Shown here piece by piece: positions 40,033 to 46,584 of a stretch of DNA of 46,584 nt. Within the stretch, counting starts at the first letter, position 1, and each line of letters starts with the position of its first letter. Source of the DNA: UBA11222 sp030652895 (GTDB lineage: Bacteria; Pseudomonadota; Alphaproteobacteria; UBA11222); the NCBI GenBank assembly GCA_038318895.1, contig JBBQCS010000015.1:1-46584 (forward strand). The letters run 5' to 3'. The position numbers and the translations under genes are program-made. The notes under the pieces were generated by a model. It ran no database searches. It was not told where the DNA came from and was given only the letters and a program-made list of their open reading frames with translations.

Positions 40033-41664
40033 ATGTCCGACGCGCAGCCAGTCAAACAGTATGATGCCATTATCATTGGCGCAGGCGTTACCGGCCTGTA
40101 TCAGCTTTACCGCCTGCGCGAACTGGGACTGTCCGTGCGAATATATGAGGCCGCCAGCGGTGTCGGCGGCACCTGGTTCTGGAACCGCTATCCGGGGTGC
40201 CGCTTTGACTCCGAAAGCGCCAGCTATGGCTATTCCTTTTCGGAGGAATTGCTGCGGGAATGGAACTGGACTGAAAAATTTTCGCCCCAGCCCGATACCC
40301 TGCATTATCTTAATTTCGTCGCTGACAAGTTTGATCTGCGCAAGGACATTACCTTCAACAGCCGGGTACGCGCGGCAAGCTTTGATGAGACTGCGAATGA
40401 GTGGCGGATAGAAACCGAAAACGGCGAACGCGCCCGCGCGCGGTTTCTGATCACGGCGCTGGGGCCCCTGTCGGCGCCCATCATGCCCGACATTCCCGGC
40501 ATGGACGATTTTAAGGGTTTGTCGTTTCATACCTTCAACTGGCCCGCTGATCCCGACGGATGGGGCGGCAAGGATATTGGCTATGCAGGCAAGCGGGTCG
40601 GCATTATCGGTACCGGGGCCACCGGCGTGCAGGTAATCCAGGAGGTCGCCAAAACGGCGGGGCATCTGACGGTTTTCCAGCGCCGGCCCAACTGGTGCTC
40701 GCCGCTGGGCAACAGCCTGATTACCGAAGAGGAACAGGCCCAGATCAAGGCCAGCTATCCGGAAATATTCAAAAAATGCAAAACATCCTTTGCAGGCATG
40801 GTGCATGATTCGGACCCGCGCTCGGCGCTGGACGTTTCCGCCGAGGAACGCGAGGCGCTGTTTGAAAAACTTTATTATGGGCCAGGGTTTTCCCTGTGGC
40901 TGGGGGCGTTTGCGGATATTTTCACGGACCGCAAAGCCAATGATCTGATCTCGGAATTCGTCGCGAAGAAAATTCGTCAGCGGGTGAAAGACCCCAAAAT
41001 CGCCGAAAAACTCATCCCGAAGGAGCATGGCTTCGGCACGCGGCGCGTGCCGCTGGAGACAAAATATTATGAGGTCTACAACCAGCCCAATGTGACCCTG
41101 GTGGACATCAGTGAAACCCCGATCGAGCGCATCACGCCATCCGGCATCAAAACCGGCGGCCAGGAATATGAGCTGGACATACTCATCTATGCTACCGGGT
41201 TTGACGCAGTGACCGGCGCCCTGACCCGGATCGATATTACCGGCGAGGGCGGTGTGAAACTGAAAGACAAATGGGCCAATGGCCCGCGGTCCTATCTGGG
41301 CCTGCAAAGTGCGGGCTTCCCCAATCTGTTCACCCTGGTTGGCCCGCAGGGCAATTCAGCGCTGTGCAATGTCCCGCGCTGCGCTGAACTGAACGTGGAA
41401 TGGGTGACCGATTTCATACGCCATATGCGCGATACGCAGATGACCCGCGCCCAACCCGCCAAAGCCGCGGAAGACGCCTGGGTCGATGAAGTGGCCGAAG
41501 CGGCCGCCGCAACCCTGCTGGATAAAACCGACAGCTGGTACACCGGCTCCAATGTGCCCGGCAAGAAGCGCACCTTCCTGATCTGGGCCGGCGGCAATGT
41601 GGCCTACCGCGAAAAACTGGCGGACGTGGCGGCGAAGGACTATGCGGGGTTTGAGATCAGGTAG
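40033..41664 (+). CDS. Baeyer-Villiger-type flavin monooxygenase
   Basis: The 543-residue class B flavoprotein has an N-terminal FAD site (IIIGAGVTGLYQLYRLRELG), GVGGTWFWNRYPGCRFDSES, the Baeyer-Villiger fingerprint FxGxxxHxxxWP as FKGLSFHTFNWP near residue 160, and an NADPH site VGIIGTGATGVQVIQEVAKT. Members convert ketones to esters or lactones; the ketone here is unknown. AGAGGAAA before the ATG at 40033 decides the start over a TTG at 40000. It stands between ubiE and an HNH gene, apparently as an addition to the conserved ubi/mutM neighbourhood. Confidence 0.92.
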   Translation: MSDAQPVKQYDAIIIGAGVTGLYQLYRLRELGLSVRIYEAASGVGGTWFWNRYPGCRFDSESASYGYSFSEELLREWNWTEKFSPQPDTLHYLNFVADKFDLRKDITFNSRVRAASFDETANEWRIETENGERARARFLITALGPLSAPIMPDIPGMDDFKGLSFHTFNWPADPDGWGGKDIGYAGKRVGIIGTGATGVQVIQEVAKTAGHLTVFQRRPNWCSPLGNSLITEEEQAQIKASYPEIFKKCKTSFAGMVHDSDPRSALDVSAEEREALFEKLYYGPGFSLWLGAFADIFTDRKANDLISEFVAKKIRQRVKDPKIAEKLIPKEHGFGTRRVPLETKYYEVYNQPNVTLVDISETPIERITPSGIKTGGQEYELDILIYATGFDAVTGALTRIDITGEGGVKLKDKWANGPRSYLGLQSAGFPNLFTLVGPQGNSALCNVPRCAELNVEWVTDFIRHMRDTQMTRAQPAKAAEDAWVDEVAEAAAATLLDKTDSWYTGSNVPGKKRTFLIWAGGNVAYREKLADVAAKDYAGFEIR

Positions 41665-41680
41665 CCCGTGCTTTAAATCC

Positions 41681-42589
41681 TCAACCCTTGAAAATATTAT
41701 CGCGGTGGAAGTTGAGATAATGGGGGTGGGGTTTTGTATCCCCTCCTGATGGTAAAATAAGGCGCCGGTCTTCGTTCAGTAGCCGCACCGCGGTATCAGG
41801 TAAGCGGTCTTTGGCTATTAAAATCGAGAAATCGTCATCAATAGAAATGAGGCCTCGATCAAACATCCAATGGACCGTTCCGGACAGAGCGATGCCGTTT
41901 CGTAAGGAATCCGGTCCGTTCTGGGCAACCGGTTTAATGTGTGCAGCCTGCACCTCGGCCCGCCCACCACCATTAATTATCTTGAGGCCTGTCATTGCGC
42001 ACGTGTCACGATACGCTTCTTTAACAGTAACAGCGAAAGCGGCGTCCCTGAACGGACGTGCGACTATGTGTTCGATTATTGGTCTTTTAAACTCTGCCAC
42101 CTCTTCAGAAAATCCAACAATCTGATCCCGTTCCATATCTGAACTTGGCAGAGTCATTTCTAGCGTTTTAGTGAAACCGGCTTGAAGGATATGGTCATAT
42201 TCTCTATCGGGAATTGATCTTACAGAGCGGCCAAAAGCTCCTTTGTTGGTTTCCCCATCATCCCGTTGAAGGGCGCTTTCGTAGAAATGTTTCCCGTCCT
42301 TGAAAGGAACGGCGCGATCAAATTCTAAATAATTGTCTACGAAGGCGTAATAATGGTCTTCTCTGCCAGGGTCATGCTCAATTTGTTGTAAATGTGCGGT
42401 AGCAAAATATGATAGGCGGCCTCCGCTGCTAGACAAATCACCCGTACTCCGGCGGGGCTCATAGTAGATTATCCAATCGCCAACCGCCCGCTCCATTTGC
42501 TGCAAATAGGTGCGCGGGAAGTGATACCGCACCTCCGGCAAATCGTCATAAGTAGGATTCACTTTGGTGGTGAGTATGGCTTTTGCCAT
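41681..42589 (-). CDS. HNH endonuclease with N-terminal recognition-like domain
   Basis: The 302-residue protein has a C-terminal HNH nuclease of the HNH_2 type: YRDTCAMTGLKIINGGGRAE, AAHIKPVAQNGPDSLRNGIA and LSGTVHWMFDRGLISIDDDF. The N-terminal 140 residues (YHFPRTYLQQMERAVGDWI, then YYEPRRSTGD, GRLSYFATAHLQQI and YYAFVDNYLEFDRAVPF) look like a separate beta-rich domain, possibly of PUA/EVE type that reads modified bases; that is inference. It has no methylase neighbour. Base composition is visibly less GC-rich than in mutM and the monooxygenase, suggesting transfer. It may be a standalone defence nuclease. Confidence 0.85.
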   Translation of the reverse strand: MAKAILTTKVNPTYDDLPEVRYHFPRTYLQQMERAVGDWIIYYEPRRSTGDLSSSGGRLSYFATAHLQQIEHDPGREDHYYAFVDNYLEFDRAVPFKDGKHFYESALQRDDGETNKGAFGRSVRSIPDREYDHILQAGFTKTLEMTLPSSDMERDQIVGFSEEVAEFKRPIIEHIVARPFRDAAFAVTVKEAYRDTCAMTGLKIINGGGRAEVQAAHIKPVAQNGPDSLRNGIALSGTVHWMFDRGLISIDDDFSILIAKDRLPDTAVRLLNEDRRLILPSGGDTKPHPHYLNFHRDNIFKG

Positions 42590-42668
42590 AGCGATACGAA
42601 CCCCTGCCGGATGGTTTTTTGATCACCAAGACCATAGCGCAAGGGATCAGCGCGCGCTACAAAGGCGC

Positions 42669-43481
42669 ATGCCTGAATTACCTGAAGTTGAAACCATCCG
42701 CCGGGGGCTGGAGCCGCGCCTGACCGGGCGTCGCATTGTACGGGTTGATCTTAACCGGCCCGATTTGCGCTTTGCGTTTGGCGACGGCTTTGCGGCGGGG
42801 CTGACCGGGCAGACCATTCTGGGGGTGGACCGGCGGGCGAAATATCTGTTGGTTGCACTGGAAAATGGCGCGACGCTGCTGTCGCATCTGGGCATGACCG
42901 GGCGCTATAGCTTTGATCCGGAACCCAAAGCGCATGATCATGTGGTGCTGCACCTTAGCGACGGGGTGCGGCTGGTCTATAGTGATCCGCGCCGCTTTGG
43001 ATTTATGGAATTAATTGCGTCTGGCGCGTTAGGCCAAAACCGTTTCCTGGCTGGCCTGGGTATTGAGCCGCTGGGTAATGAACTGGGCGGCGCGTATCTG
43101 GCGGGCCTGCTGGCGGGGCGCAAAACGCCGCTCAAGGCCGCACTGCTCGATCAGCGCATCATTGCGGGGCTTGGCAATATTTATGTGTGCGAGGCGCTGT
43201 TTCGGGCAAAGCTTTCGCCGCGCCGTCTGGCGGGCACTGTAAAAAAGGCGCGCGCCGAAAAACTGGCGGACGCCATTCGCACCGTGTTGCAGGACGCGAT
43301 TGCCGCGGGCGGGTCCACCTTGCGCGATTATGCCGCCGCCGATGGCGCGCTGGGCTATTTTCAGCACGGGTTTGAGGTTTACGGCCGCGAAGGCGAGCCG
43401 TGCAAGCACTGCGCAAATCCCATCGCCCGCATTGTGCAGTCGGGGCGCTCCAGTTTCTATTGCGCGCGCTGTCAGCGCTGA
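42669..43481 (+). CDS. mutM: formamidopyrimidine-DNA glycosylase
   Basis: This 270-residue bifunctional glycosylase/AP lyase removes 8-oxoguanine and formamidopyrimidines. It has the catalytic N-terminal Pro after Met in MPELPEVETIRRGLEPRL, the Lys in RRAKYLLVAL, the H2TH motif in DQRIIAGLGNIYVCEALFRA and the C-terminal zinc finger CKHCANPIARIVQSGRSSF with CARC. The frame extends upstream to 42564 over the HNH start, but Pro-2 must be at the mature N-terminus, so the ATG at 42669 is certain. It is followed 52 bp later by the enoyl-CoA hydratase gene, an order common near dnaA in alphaproteobacteria. Confidence 0.97.
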   Translation: MPELPEVETIRRGLEPRLTGRRIVRVDLNRPDLRFAFGDGFAAGLTGQTILGVDRRAKYLLVALENGATLLSHLGMTGRYSFDPEPKAHDHVVLHLSDGVRLVYSDPRRFGFMELIASGALGQNRFLAGLGIEPLGNELGGAYLAGLLAGRKTPLKAALLDQRIIAGLGNIYVCEALFRAKLSPRRLAGTVKKARAEKLADAIRTVLQDAIAAGGSTLRDYAAADGALGYFQHGFEVYGREGEPCKHCANPIARIVQSGRSSFYCARCQR

Positions 43482-43533
43482 AGTTCCATGCTATACTGAC
43501 TAAAATCCTGCAGGCGCGAAAGGAAGCATCCTC

Positions 43534-44310
43534 ATGGCATATGAAAATATCATCGTTGAAACCCATGGCCGGGTCGGGCTGATCCGGCTGAACCGGCCGC
43601 AGGCGCTGAACGCGCTGTGCGCGGCGCTGATGGCCGAACTTACCCAGGCCGTTGACGGGTTTGAGGCGGATGACACCATTGGCTGCCTGGTGCTGACCGG
43701 CAGCGAGCGCGCCTTTGCCGCGGGCGCCGACATCAAGGAAATGCAACCCAAAACCTATATGGAGGCGTTCCGGGAAGACTTCATCACGGCGGGGTGGGAG
43801 CGCGTAACCCGCGCGCGCAAGCCGGTGATCGCCGCCGTTGCGGGTTTTGCGCTGGGTGGCGGCTGCGAACTGGCCATGATGTGCGACTTTATCCTTGCCG
43901 CCGACACCGCCAAATTCGGCCAGCCGGAAATCAATCTGGGCGTTATGCCGGGCGCGGGCGGCACCCAGCGCCTGACCCGTTTTGTCGGCAAATCCAAGGC
44001 CATGGAAATGTGCCTGACCGGGCGCATGATGGACGCGGTCGAGGCGGAACGTTCCGGCCTTGTCAGCCGTATCATCCCCGCCGCCGATCTGGTGGCCGAA
44101 GCGTTGAAGGTGGCGGCCGTGATCGCGGAAAAATCCCTGCCCATCGCGATGATGACCAAGGAATCCATCAACCGCGCCTATGAGGTGTCGTTAAGCGAAG
44201 GGGTGCGGTTCGAGCGCCGCCTGTTCCATTCCCAATTCGCCACCCAGGACCAGAGCGAAGGCATGGCGGCCTTTATTGACAAGCGCCAGCCCAAGTTCAG
44301 CAACGAATAG
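43534..44310 (+). CDS. enoyl-CoA hydratase
   Basis: The 258-residue crotonase-family enzyme hydrates 2-enoyl-CoA in fatty-acid oxidation. Oxyanion-hole residues lie in FAAGADIKEM and FALGGGCELAMMCD, and both catalytic Glu are present: one in GGGCELAM near residue 113, the other in GQPEINLGVMPGAGGTQRL near 133. Length and motifs match the short-chain form. An AGGAAG precedes the ATG. It converges on the HpaB-like gene. Confidence 0.93.
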   Translation: MAYENIIVETHGRVGLIRLNRPQALNALCAALMAELTQAVDGFEADDTIGCLVLTGSERAFAAGADIKEMQPKTYMEAFREDFITAGWERVTRARKPVIAAVAGFALGGGCELAMMCDFILAADTAKFGQPEINLGVMPGAGGTQRLTRFVGKSKAMEMCLTGRMMDAVEAERSGLVSRIIPAADLVAEALKVAAVIAEKSLPIAMMTKESINRAYEVSLSEGVRFERRLFHSQFATQDQSEGMAAFIDKRQPKFSNE

Positions 44311-44315
44311 CAGGA

Positions 44316-44334
44316 GGGGGCGCTAGGCGCCCTC
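44316..44334. terminator. GC-rich hairpin at the junction of convergent genes
   Basis: GGGGGCGC (44316-44323) and GCGCCCTC (44327-44334) form an 8-bp stem with one G-U pair and a 3-nt loop containing the HpaB-like stop region. No T-tract follows, so a termination role is uncertain. Confidence 0.35.
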
Positions 44335-45813
44335 GCCCAGCAACCTGTCCACCAACGCCTCGCAGCGCCCGCGTTCGGGCGCGCCAAACTGCTGGATGCG
44401 CACGGCATAGGGATCGCCGCTAAAGAATATTTCGTAATGTTCCTGGCGGCTGCCAAATTCAGTGGCGACCGCATCCCAGGCCAGCTTTTGCAGTTGCACT
44501 TTTTTGCGCGCTTCCATCCCCGGCCCGGCCAGCACGTTTTCCAGCGAAGCCGTGATTTCCGCGTTATCGAAGTCGCCCTCGGTCGGTGTCATCACAAACC
44601 CGCTGGAGCCGATACGCCGGATCACGTCGCACACCTGGGTATTGACCATCGGGAAAAACTGCCGCATCGCCGCACCGCCCACGAAGCTGTGGAACGGATG
44701 CACGCCGCGGGCCACTTCGAAGGTCTGCGAATAATCCGCCGTGCCGCCGGTGAACTCCTTGGTGGCTTCAATCCGGCGCAGGGTTTCGTTGGCGGCCGCC
44801 GTGATCATCCCCTCGGCGATCTGCACATAGCCGACAAGCTCCCCCAGCATTTCCTGATAGCGCGGCATTTTATCGCGCCCGCTGACCGTGGCCAGCTTGC
44901 ACGCCAGCCCGGTCATAAAGCGCAGCTTTTCCGTGCCGCGAATAACCGCCTGCAATCCGACATGGCCGGGAAAGGCGACAATCAGCGCATTATAGGCGCG
45001 GATGTCGCCCGCCACAAACACCCGCTCCCACGGGATCAGCACATTGTCGAAAAACGCAATCGCATCGCCTTCGTCAAAGCGCCCGGACAAGGGCCGGTCA
45101 AACCGGCTGCGCCCCTGATCATAGGTTTCGCGCGCCACAAAGCGCAGGCCTTCTGCGGCCACCGGCACGGCGAATGCGGCGCAATAGGCCTCTTCGCCGG
45201 GCTTGCGCGGCATGAACGGGCCGACCAGCAATTCGTCGCTGACCGGCGCCAGGGTGGACAGCATGCGCGCCCCATTGACGATGATCCCCGCGCTGGTTTC
45301 CTTGACGATGCGCATCGAGGCCTGCGCGTCGGGGCCTTTGGTGCGGTCGATCTGCGGATCAACCAGGGTGTGGGTCATGGCGACGTCGTTGTCGCGGCAA
45401 TGGGCGTAATAGGCGCTGGCGTTATCGGCGAATTTCTTGTCCTTCGCCCCCAGCACATGCGGCACCATCGCCATATCGGTGACCCAGGCGTTCATGAAAT
45501 CCGGCAACCGCCCCATCAGCCCATAGGTGAATTGTGAACGCGCCCGGTCGCCCGCCACGCGCGCCTCCATCAACGCCCGGTCCGTGCCCGCCAGAAACGA
45601 ATTGCTGACCCGTGCGCCATCCTTGGGCGAGGCAAAGGTCAACGCATCGCGCAGTTCCGCATCATGATGCCGGTCATAATGGCGCGCCAGTTCCCCCACC
45701 ACGCCGCGAAAGCCGTGATACTGCGTGACATCGCGCACCAGCTCCCCATTTACATGAATGCGCCGTCCGTCCTGCAGCCCCTTGATATATTCCGCCCCCG
45801 TGCGCGCGCCCAT
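44323..45813 (-). CDS. HpaB-type flavin-dependent aromatic hydroxylase (4-hydroxyphenylacetate 3-hydroxylase family)
   Basis: The 496-residue protein matches the HpaB large-component family: MGARTGAEYIKGLQDGRRIH at the N-terminus, then CRDNDVAMTHTLVDPQIDRT, ETSAGIIVNGARMLSTLAPV, FFDNVLIPWERVFVAGDI and a C-terminal GGAAMRQFFPMVNTQVCDVI. Such oxygenases use FADH2 from a separate reductase (HpaC) to hydroxylate phenols; no reductase gene is near. The family also includes 4-hydroxybutyryl-CoA dehydratases, which need Fe-S ligands I do not clearly see, so the hydroxylase reading is preferred. GGGAGG precedes the ATG. Confidence 0.88.
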   Translation of the reverse strand: MGARTGAEYIKGLQDGRRIHVNGELVRDVTQYHGFRGVVGELARHYDRHHDAELRDALTFASPKDGARVSNSFLAGTDRALMEARVAGDRARSQFTYGLMGRLPDFMNAWVTDMAMVPHVLGAKDKKFADNASAYYAHCRDNDVAMTHTLVDPQIDRTKGPDAQASMRIVKETSAGIIVNGARMLSTLAPVSDELLVGPFMPRKPGEEAYCAAFAVPVAAEGLRFVARETYDQGRSRFDRPLSGRFDEGDAIAFFDNVLIPWERVFVAGDIRAYNALIVAFPGHVGLQAVIRGTEKLRFMTGLACKLATVSGRDKMPRYQEMLGELVGYVQIAEGMITAAANETLRRIEATKEFTGGTADYSQTFEVARGVHPFHSFVGGAAMRQFFPMVNTQVCDVIRRIGSSGFVMTPTEGDFDNAEITASLENVLAGPGMEARKKVQLQKLAWDAVATEFGSRQEHYEIFFSGDPYAVRIQQFGAPERGRCEALVDRLLGEGA

Positions 45814-45882
45814 GCTGTTGCCTCCCGGTTTTGTTTTGATGAAAGTAACACGCGTTTTTGTGGAGATGGTACAGATTCCAGA

Positions 45883-46203
45883 TTAATCTGCCACACCCAG
45901 CAGGCGCCACCAGTCCTGTGTCGCATACAGCACACGCACAATGGACACACCGTCCGGGCGTGGTTGGTAGAAAATCAGATAATTTTCGAACGCCTTGATC
46001 CGCCATTTGCGGATATCCGTCAGTTCCTTATGCTGTAATGTCAGTGACGCACCCATCATTGGTTGTGCGGCAAGATCATTAAAGCTGGATTCGGCATTGC
46101 TCAGAAAACGTCCGGCGACAGCTTCGCCCGCGTTTTGCGCCAGATAGACAAAATGTGCGATCAGGTCGCGGCGTGCGGCGGCGCGCCGGTAAACCGTCGC
46201 CAT
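45883..46203 (-). CDS. parE: ParE/RelE-superfamily toxin
   Basis: This 106-residue protein has the ParE-like pattern: ATVYRRAAARRDLIAHFVYL, then RFLSNAESSFNDLAAQPMMG and the C-terminal FENYLIFYQPRPDGVSIVRVLYATQDW, typical of the RelE/ParE fold. ParE toxins inhibit DNA gyrase, but related RelE members cleave mRNA, and the motifs do not settle which. Its ATG overlaps the antitoxin stop by one base (TGATG), the normal coupling for such pairs. Confidence 0.9.
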   Translation of the reverse strand: MATVYRRAAARRDLIAHFVYLAQNAGEAVAGRFLSNAESSFNDLAAQPMMGASLTLQHKELTDIRKWRIKAFENYLIFYQPRPDGVSIVRVLYATQDWWRLLGVAD

Positions 46204-46466
46204 CAGGAGCGGTTCTTGCGGGCTTTTTTCACCTGGGCCATTGCTTCCCGGCGGATAGCGGGCCAGTCTTCGCGTGTGAACAGGGCGTCTTCTCCTTGCA
46301 GGCCTTCCAGCAAGAGCGCCTCCAGTTGTTCCTCGGCCTTGCGTTTTTCGTCGGCGCGGATCAGTTCGCGCACATATTCGCTGACACTGCTGTAACGGCC
46401 TTTGGCAATCTGCCCATCCACAAACTGCTTCAGCGGGTCCGGCAGTGATATGTTCATGCTCTGCAT
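46203..46466 (-). CDS. parD: ParD-type ribbon-helix-helix antitoxin
   Basis: This 87-residue protein has an N-terminal ribbon-helix-helix DNA-binding domain (MNISLPDPLKQFVDGQIAKG and RYSSVSEYVRELIRADE) and an acidic helical C-terminal tail for toxin binding (AEEQLEALLLEGLQGEDALF). It binds the toxin encoded directly downstream and probably represses their joint promoter. The start at 46466 is supported by GAGG six bases before it; the frame is open a further 14 codons upstream, and an alternative ATG is at 46457. Confidence 0.9.
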   Translation of the reverse strand: MQSMNISLPDPLKQFVDGQIAKGRYSSVSEYVRELIRADEKRKAEEQLEALLLEGLQGEDALFTREDWPAIRREAMAQVKKARKNRS

Positions 46467-46511
46467 ATAAGGCCTCATGGAAAGCTTATTGACGCCCCTA
46501 AATAGCATAAT

Positions 46512-46528
46512 ATGGCAATAATTGTCAT
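46512..46528. promoter_or_regulatory. imperfect palindrome upstream of the ParD-type gene
   Basis: ATGGCAATAATTGTCAT is a 17-bp inverted repeat with one mismatched pair, about 46 bp upstream of the antitoxin start. It is a good candidate operator for autoregulation by the ribbon-helix-helix antitoxin. Confidence 0.45.
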
Positions 46529-46584
46529 TTCGTATATTTGGGCGACGCCGGATAATTTTGGATGTGACTATTTGACGGCCTCCC

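Noticed and set aside
39997..41307. A 436-codon open frame on the minus strand across the monooxygenase gene
   Set aside because: It is the antisense shadow of a clear Baeyer-Villiger monooxygenase; its translation shows no domain motifs and the GC-rich codon pattern of the real gene keeps this frame open.
44437..45537. A 366-codon plus-strand frame inside the HpaB-like gene
   Set aside because: It is antisense to a well-supported HpaB-family gene, and its translation is rich in His/Arg/Gly with no recognisable motif.
1..46584. tRNA, rRNA, CRISPR arrays and insertion sequences
   Set aside because: I looked for T-loop-like motifs, regularly spaced repeats and transposase motifs in the gaps and found none; a covariance-model search could still find small RNAs that I cannot see by eye.

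Overview
The window is a chromosomal segment of an alphaproteobacterium. The evidence is a ChvG/ChvI-type two-component pair near pckA, a ComF-glutaredoxin-nitrilase-DUF1178 run, a DUF3035 (BamF-like) lipoprotein in an ileS-lspA gene string, a MutL carrying the endonuclease motif, and a coaBC/ubiB/ubiE/mutM neighbourhood like that found near dnaA in many alphaproteobacteria. Genus and species cannot be told from the sequence. Coding density is very high; only one gene-free stretch exceeds 300 bases (25745-26048). I saw no rRNA, tRNA, CRISPR array or insertion sequence.

Layout. 1-4.1 kb: a partial methyltransferase diverges from comF, grxC, a nitrilase-type amidohydrolase, a DUF2336 protein and a DUF1178 protein. 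4.1-6.2 kb (minus): an ABC-2 type ATPase without a permease and a degenerate EAL-like protein. 6.3-9.6 kb (plus): a metallophosphatase, then SxtJ-like and DUF5989 (SxtK-like) membrane proteins and a NodU-type carbamoyltransferase. 9.6-19.3 kb (minus): a tightly packed string ileS, lspA, DUF3035 lipoprotein, two M16 peptidase-family proteins, pgi, mutL. 19.5-22.5 kb: an exported ankyrin protein, a SCO-family copper protein, an orphan flagellar-rod-like protein, a membrane protein and an exported hypothetical. 22.5-27.7 kb: chvI-chvG (minus), then a HugZ-like protein and pckA (plus), with a motif-rich pckA leader.

27.7-32.5 kb: an SRPBCC protein, an SH3 protein divergent from a 2-hydroxyacid dehydrogenase that ends in a strong terminator, then an ArsR-DUF899-DUF899-GST operon with a tandem palindromic promoter. 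32.5-36.5 kb (minus): coaBC, dut, an Rrf2 regulator, cysK and moeB, probably one operon. 36.5-37.6 kb: a visibly AT-richer island with a Fic protein and a small upstream ORF, probably a toxin-antitoxin pair. 37.6-46.6 kb: ubiE-ubiB, a Baeyer-Villiger monooxygenase, an HNH endonuclease, mutM, an enoyl-CoA hydratase, an HpaB-type flavin hydroxylase and a ParDE-type module.

Most of the window is housekeeping. The parts most likely to hold little-described biology are the SxtJ/DUF5989/carbamoyltransferase trio with no visible acceptor pathway, the ArsR-controlled double-DUF899/GST operon, the Fic island with its non-canonical candidate antitoxin and nearby long inverted repeat, and the orphan flagellar-rod-like protein coupled to a membrane protein.
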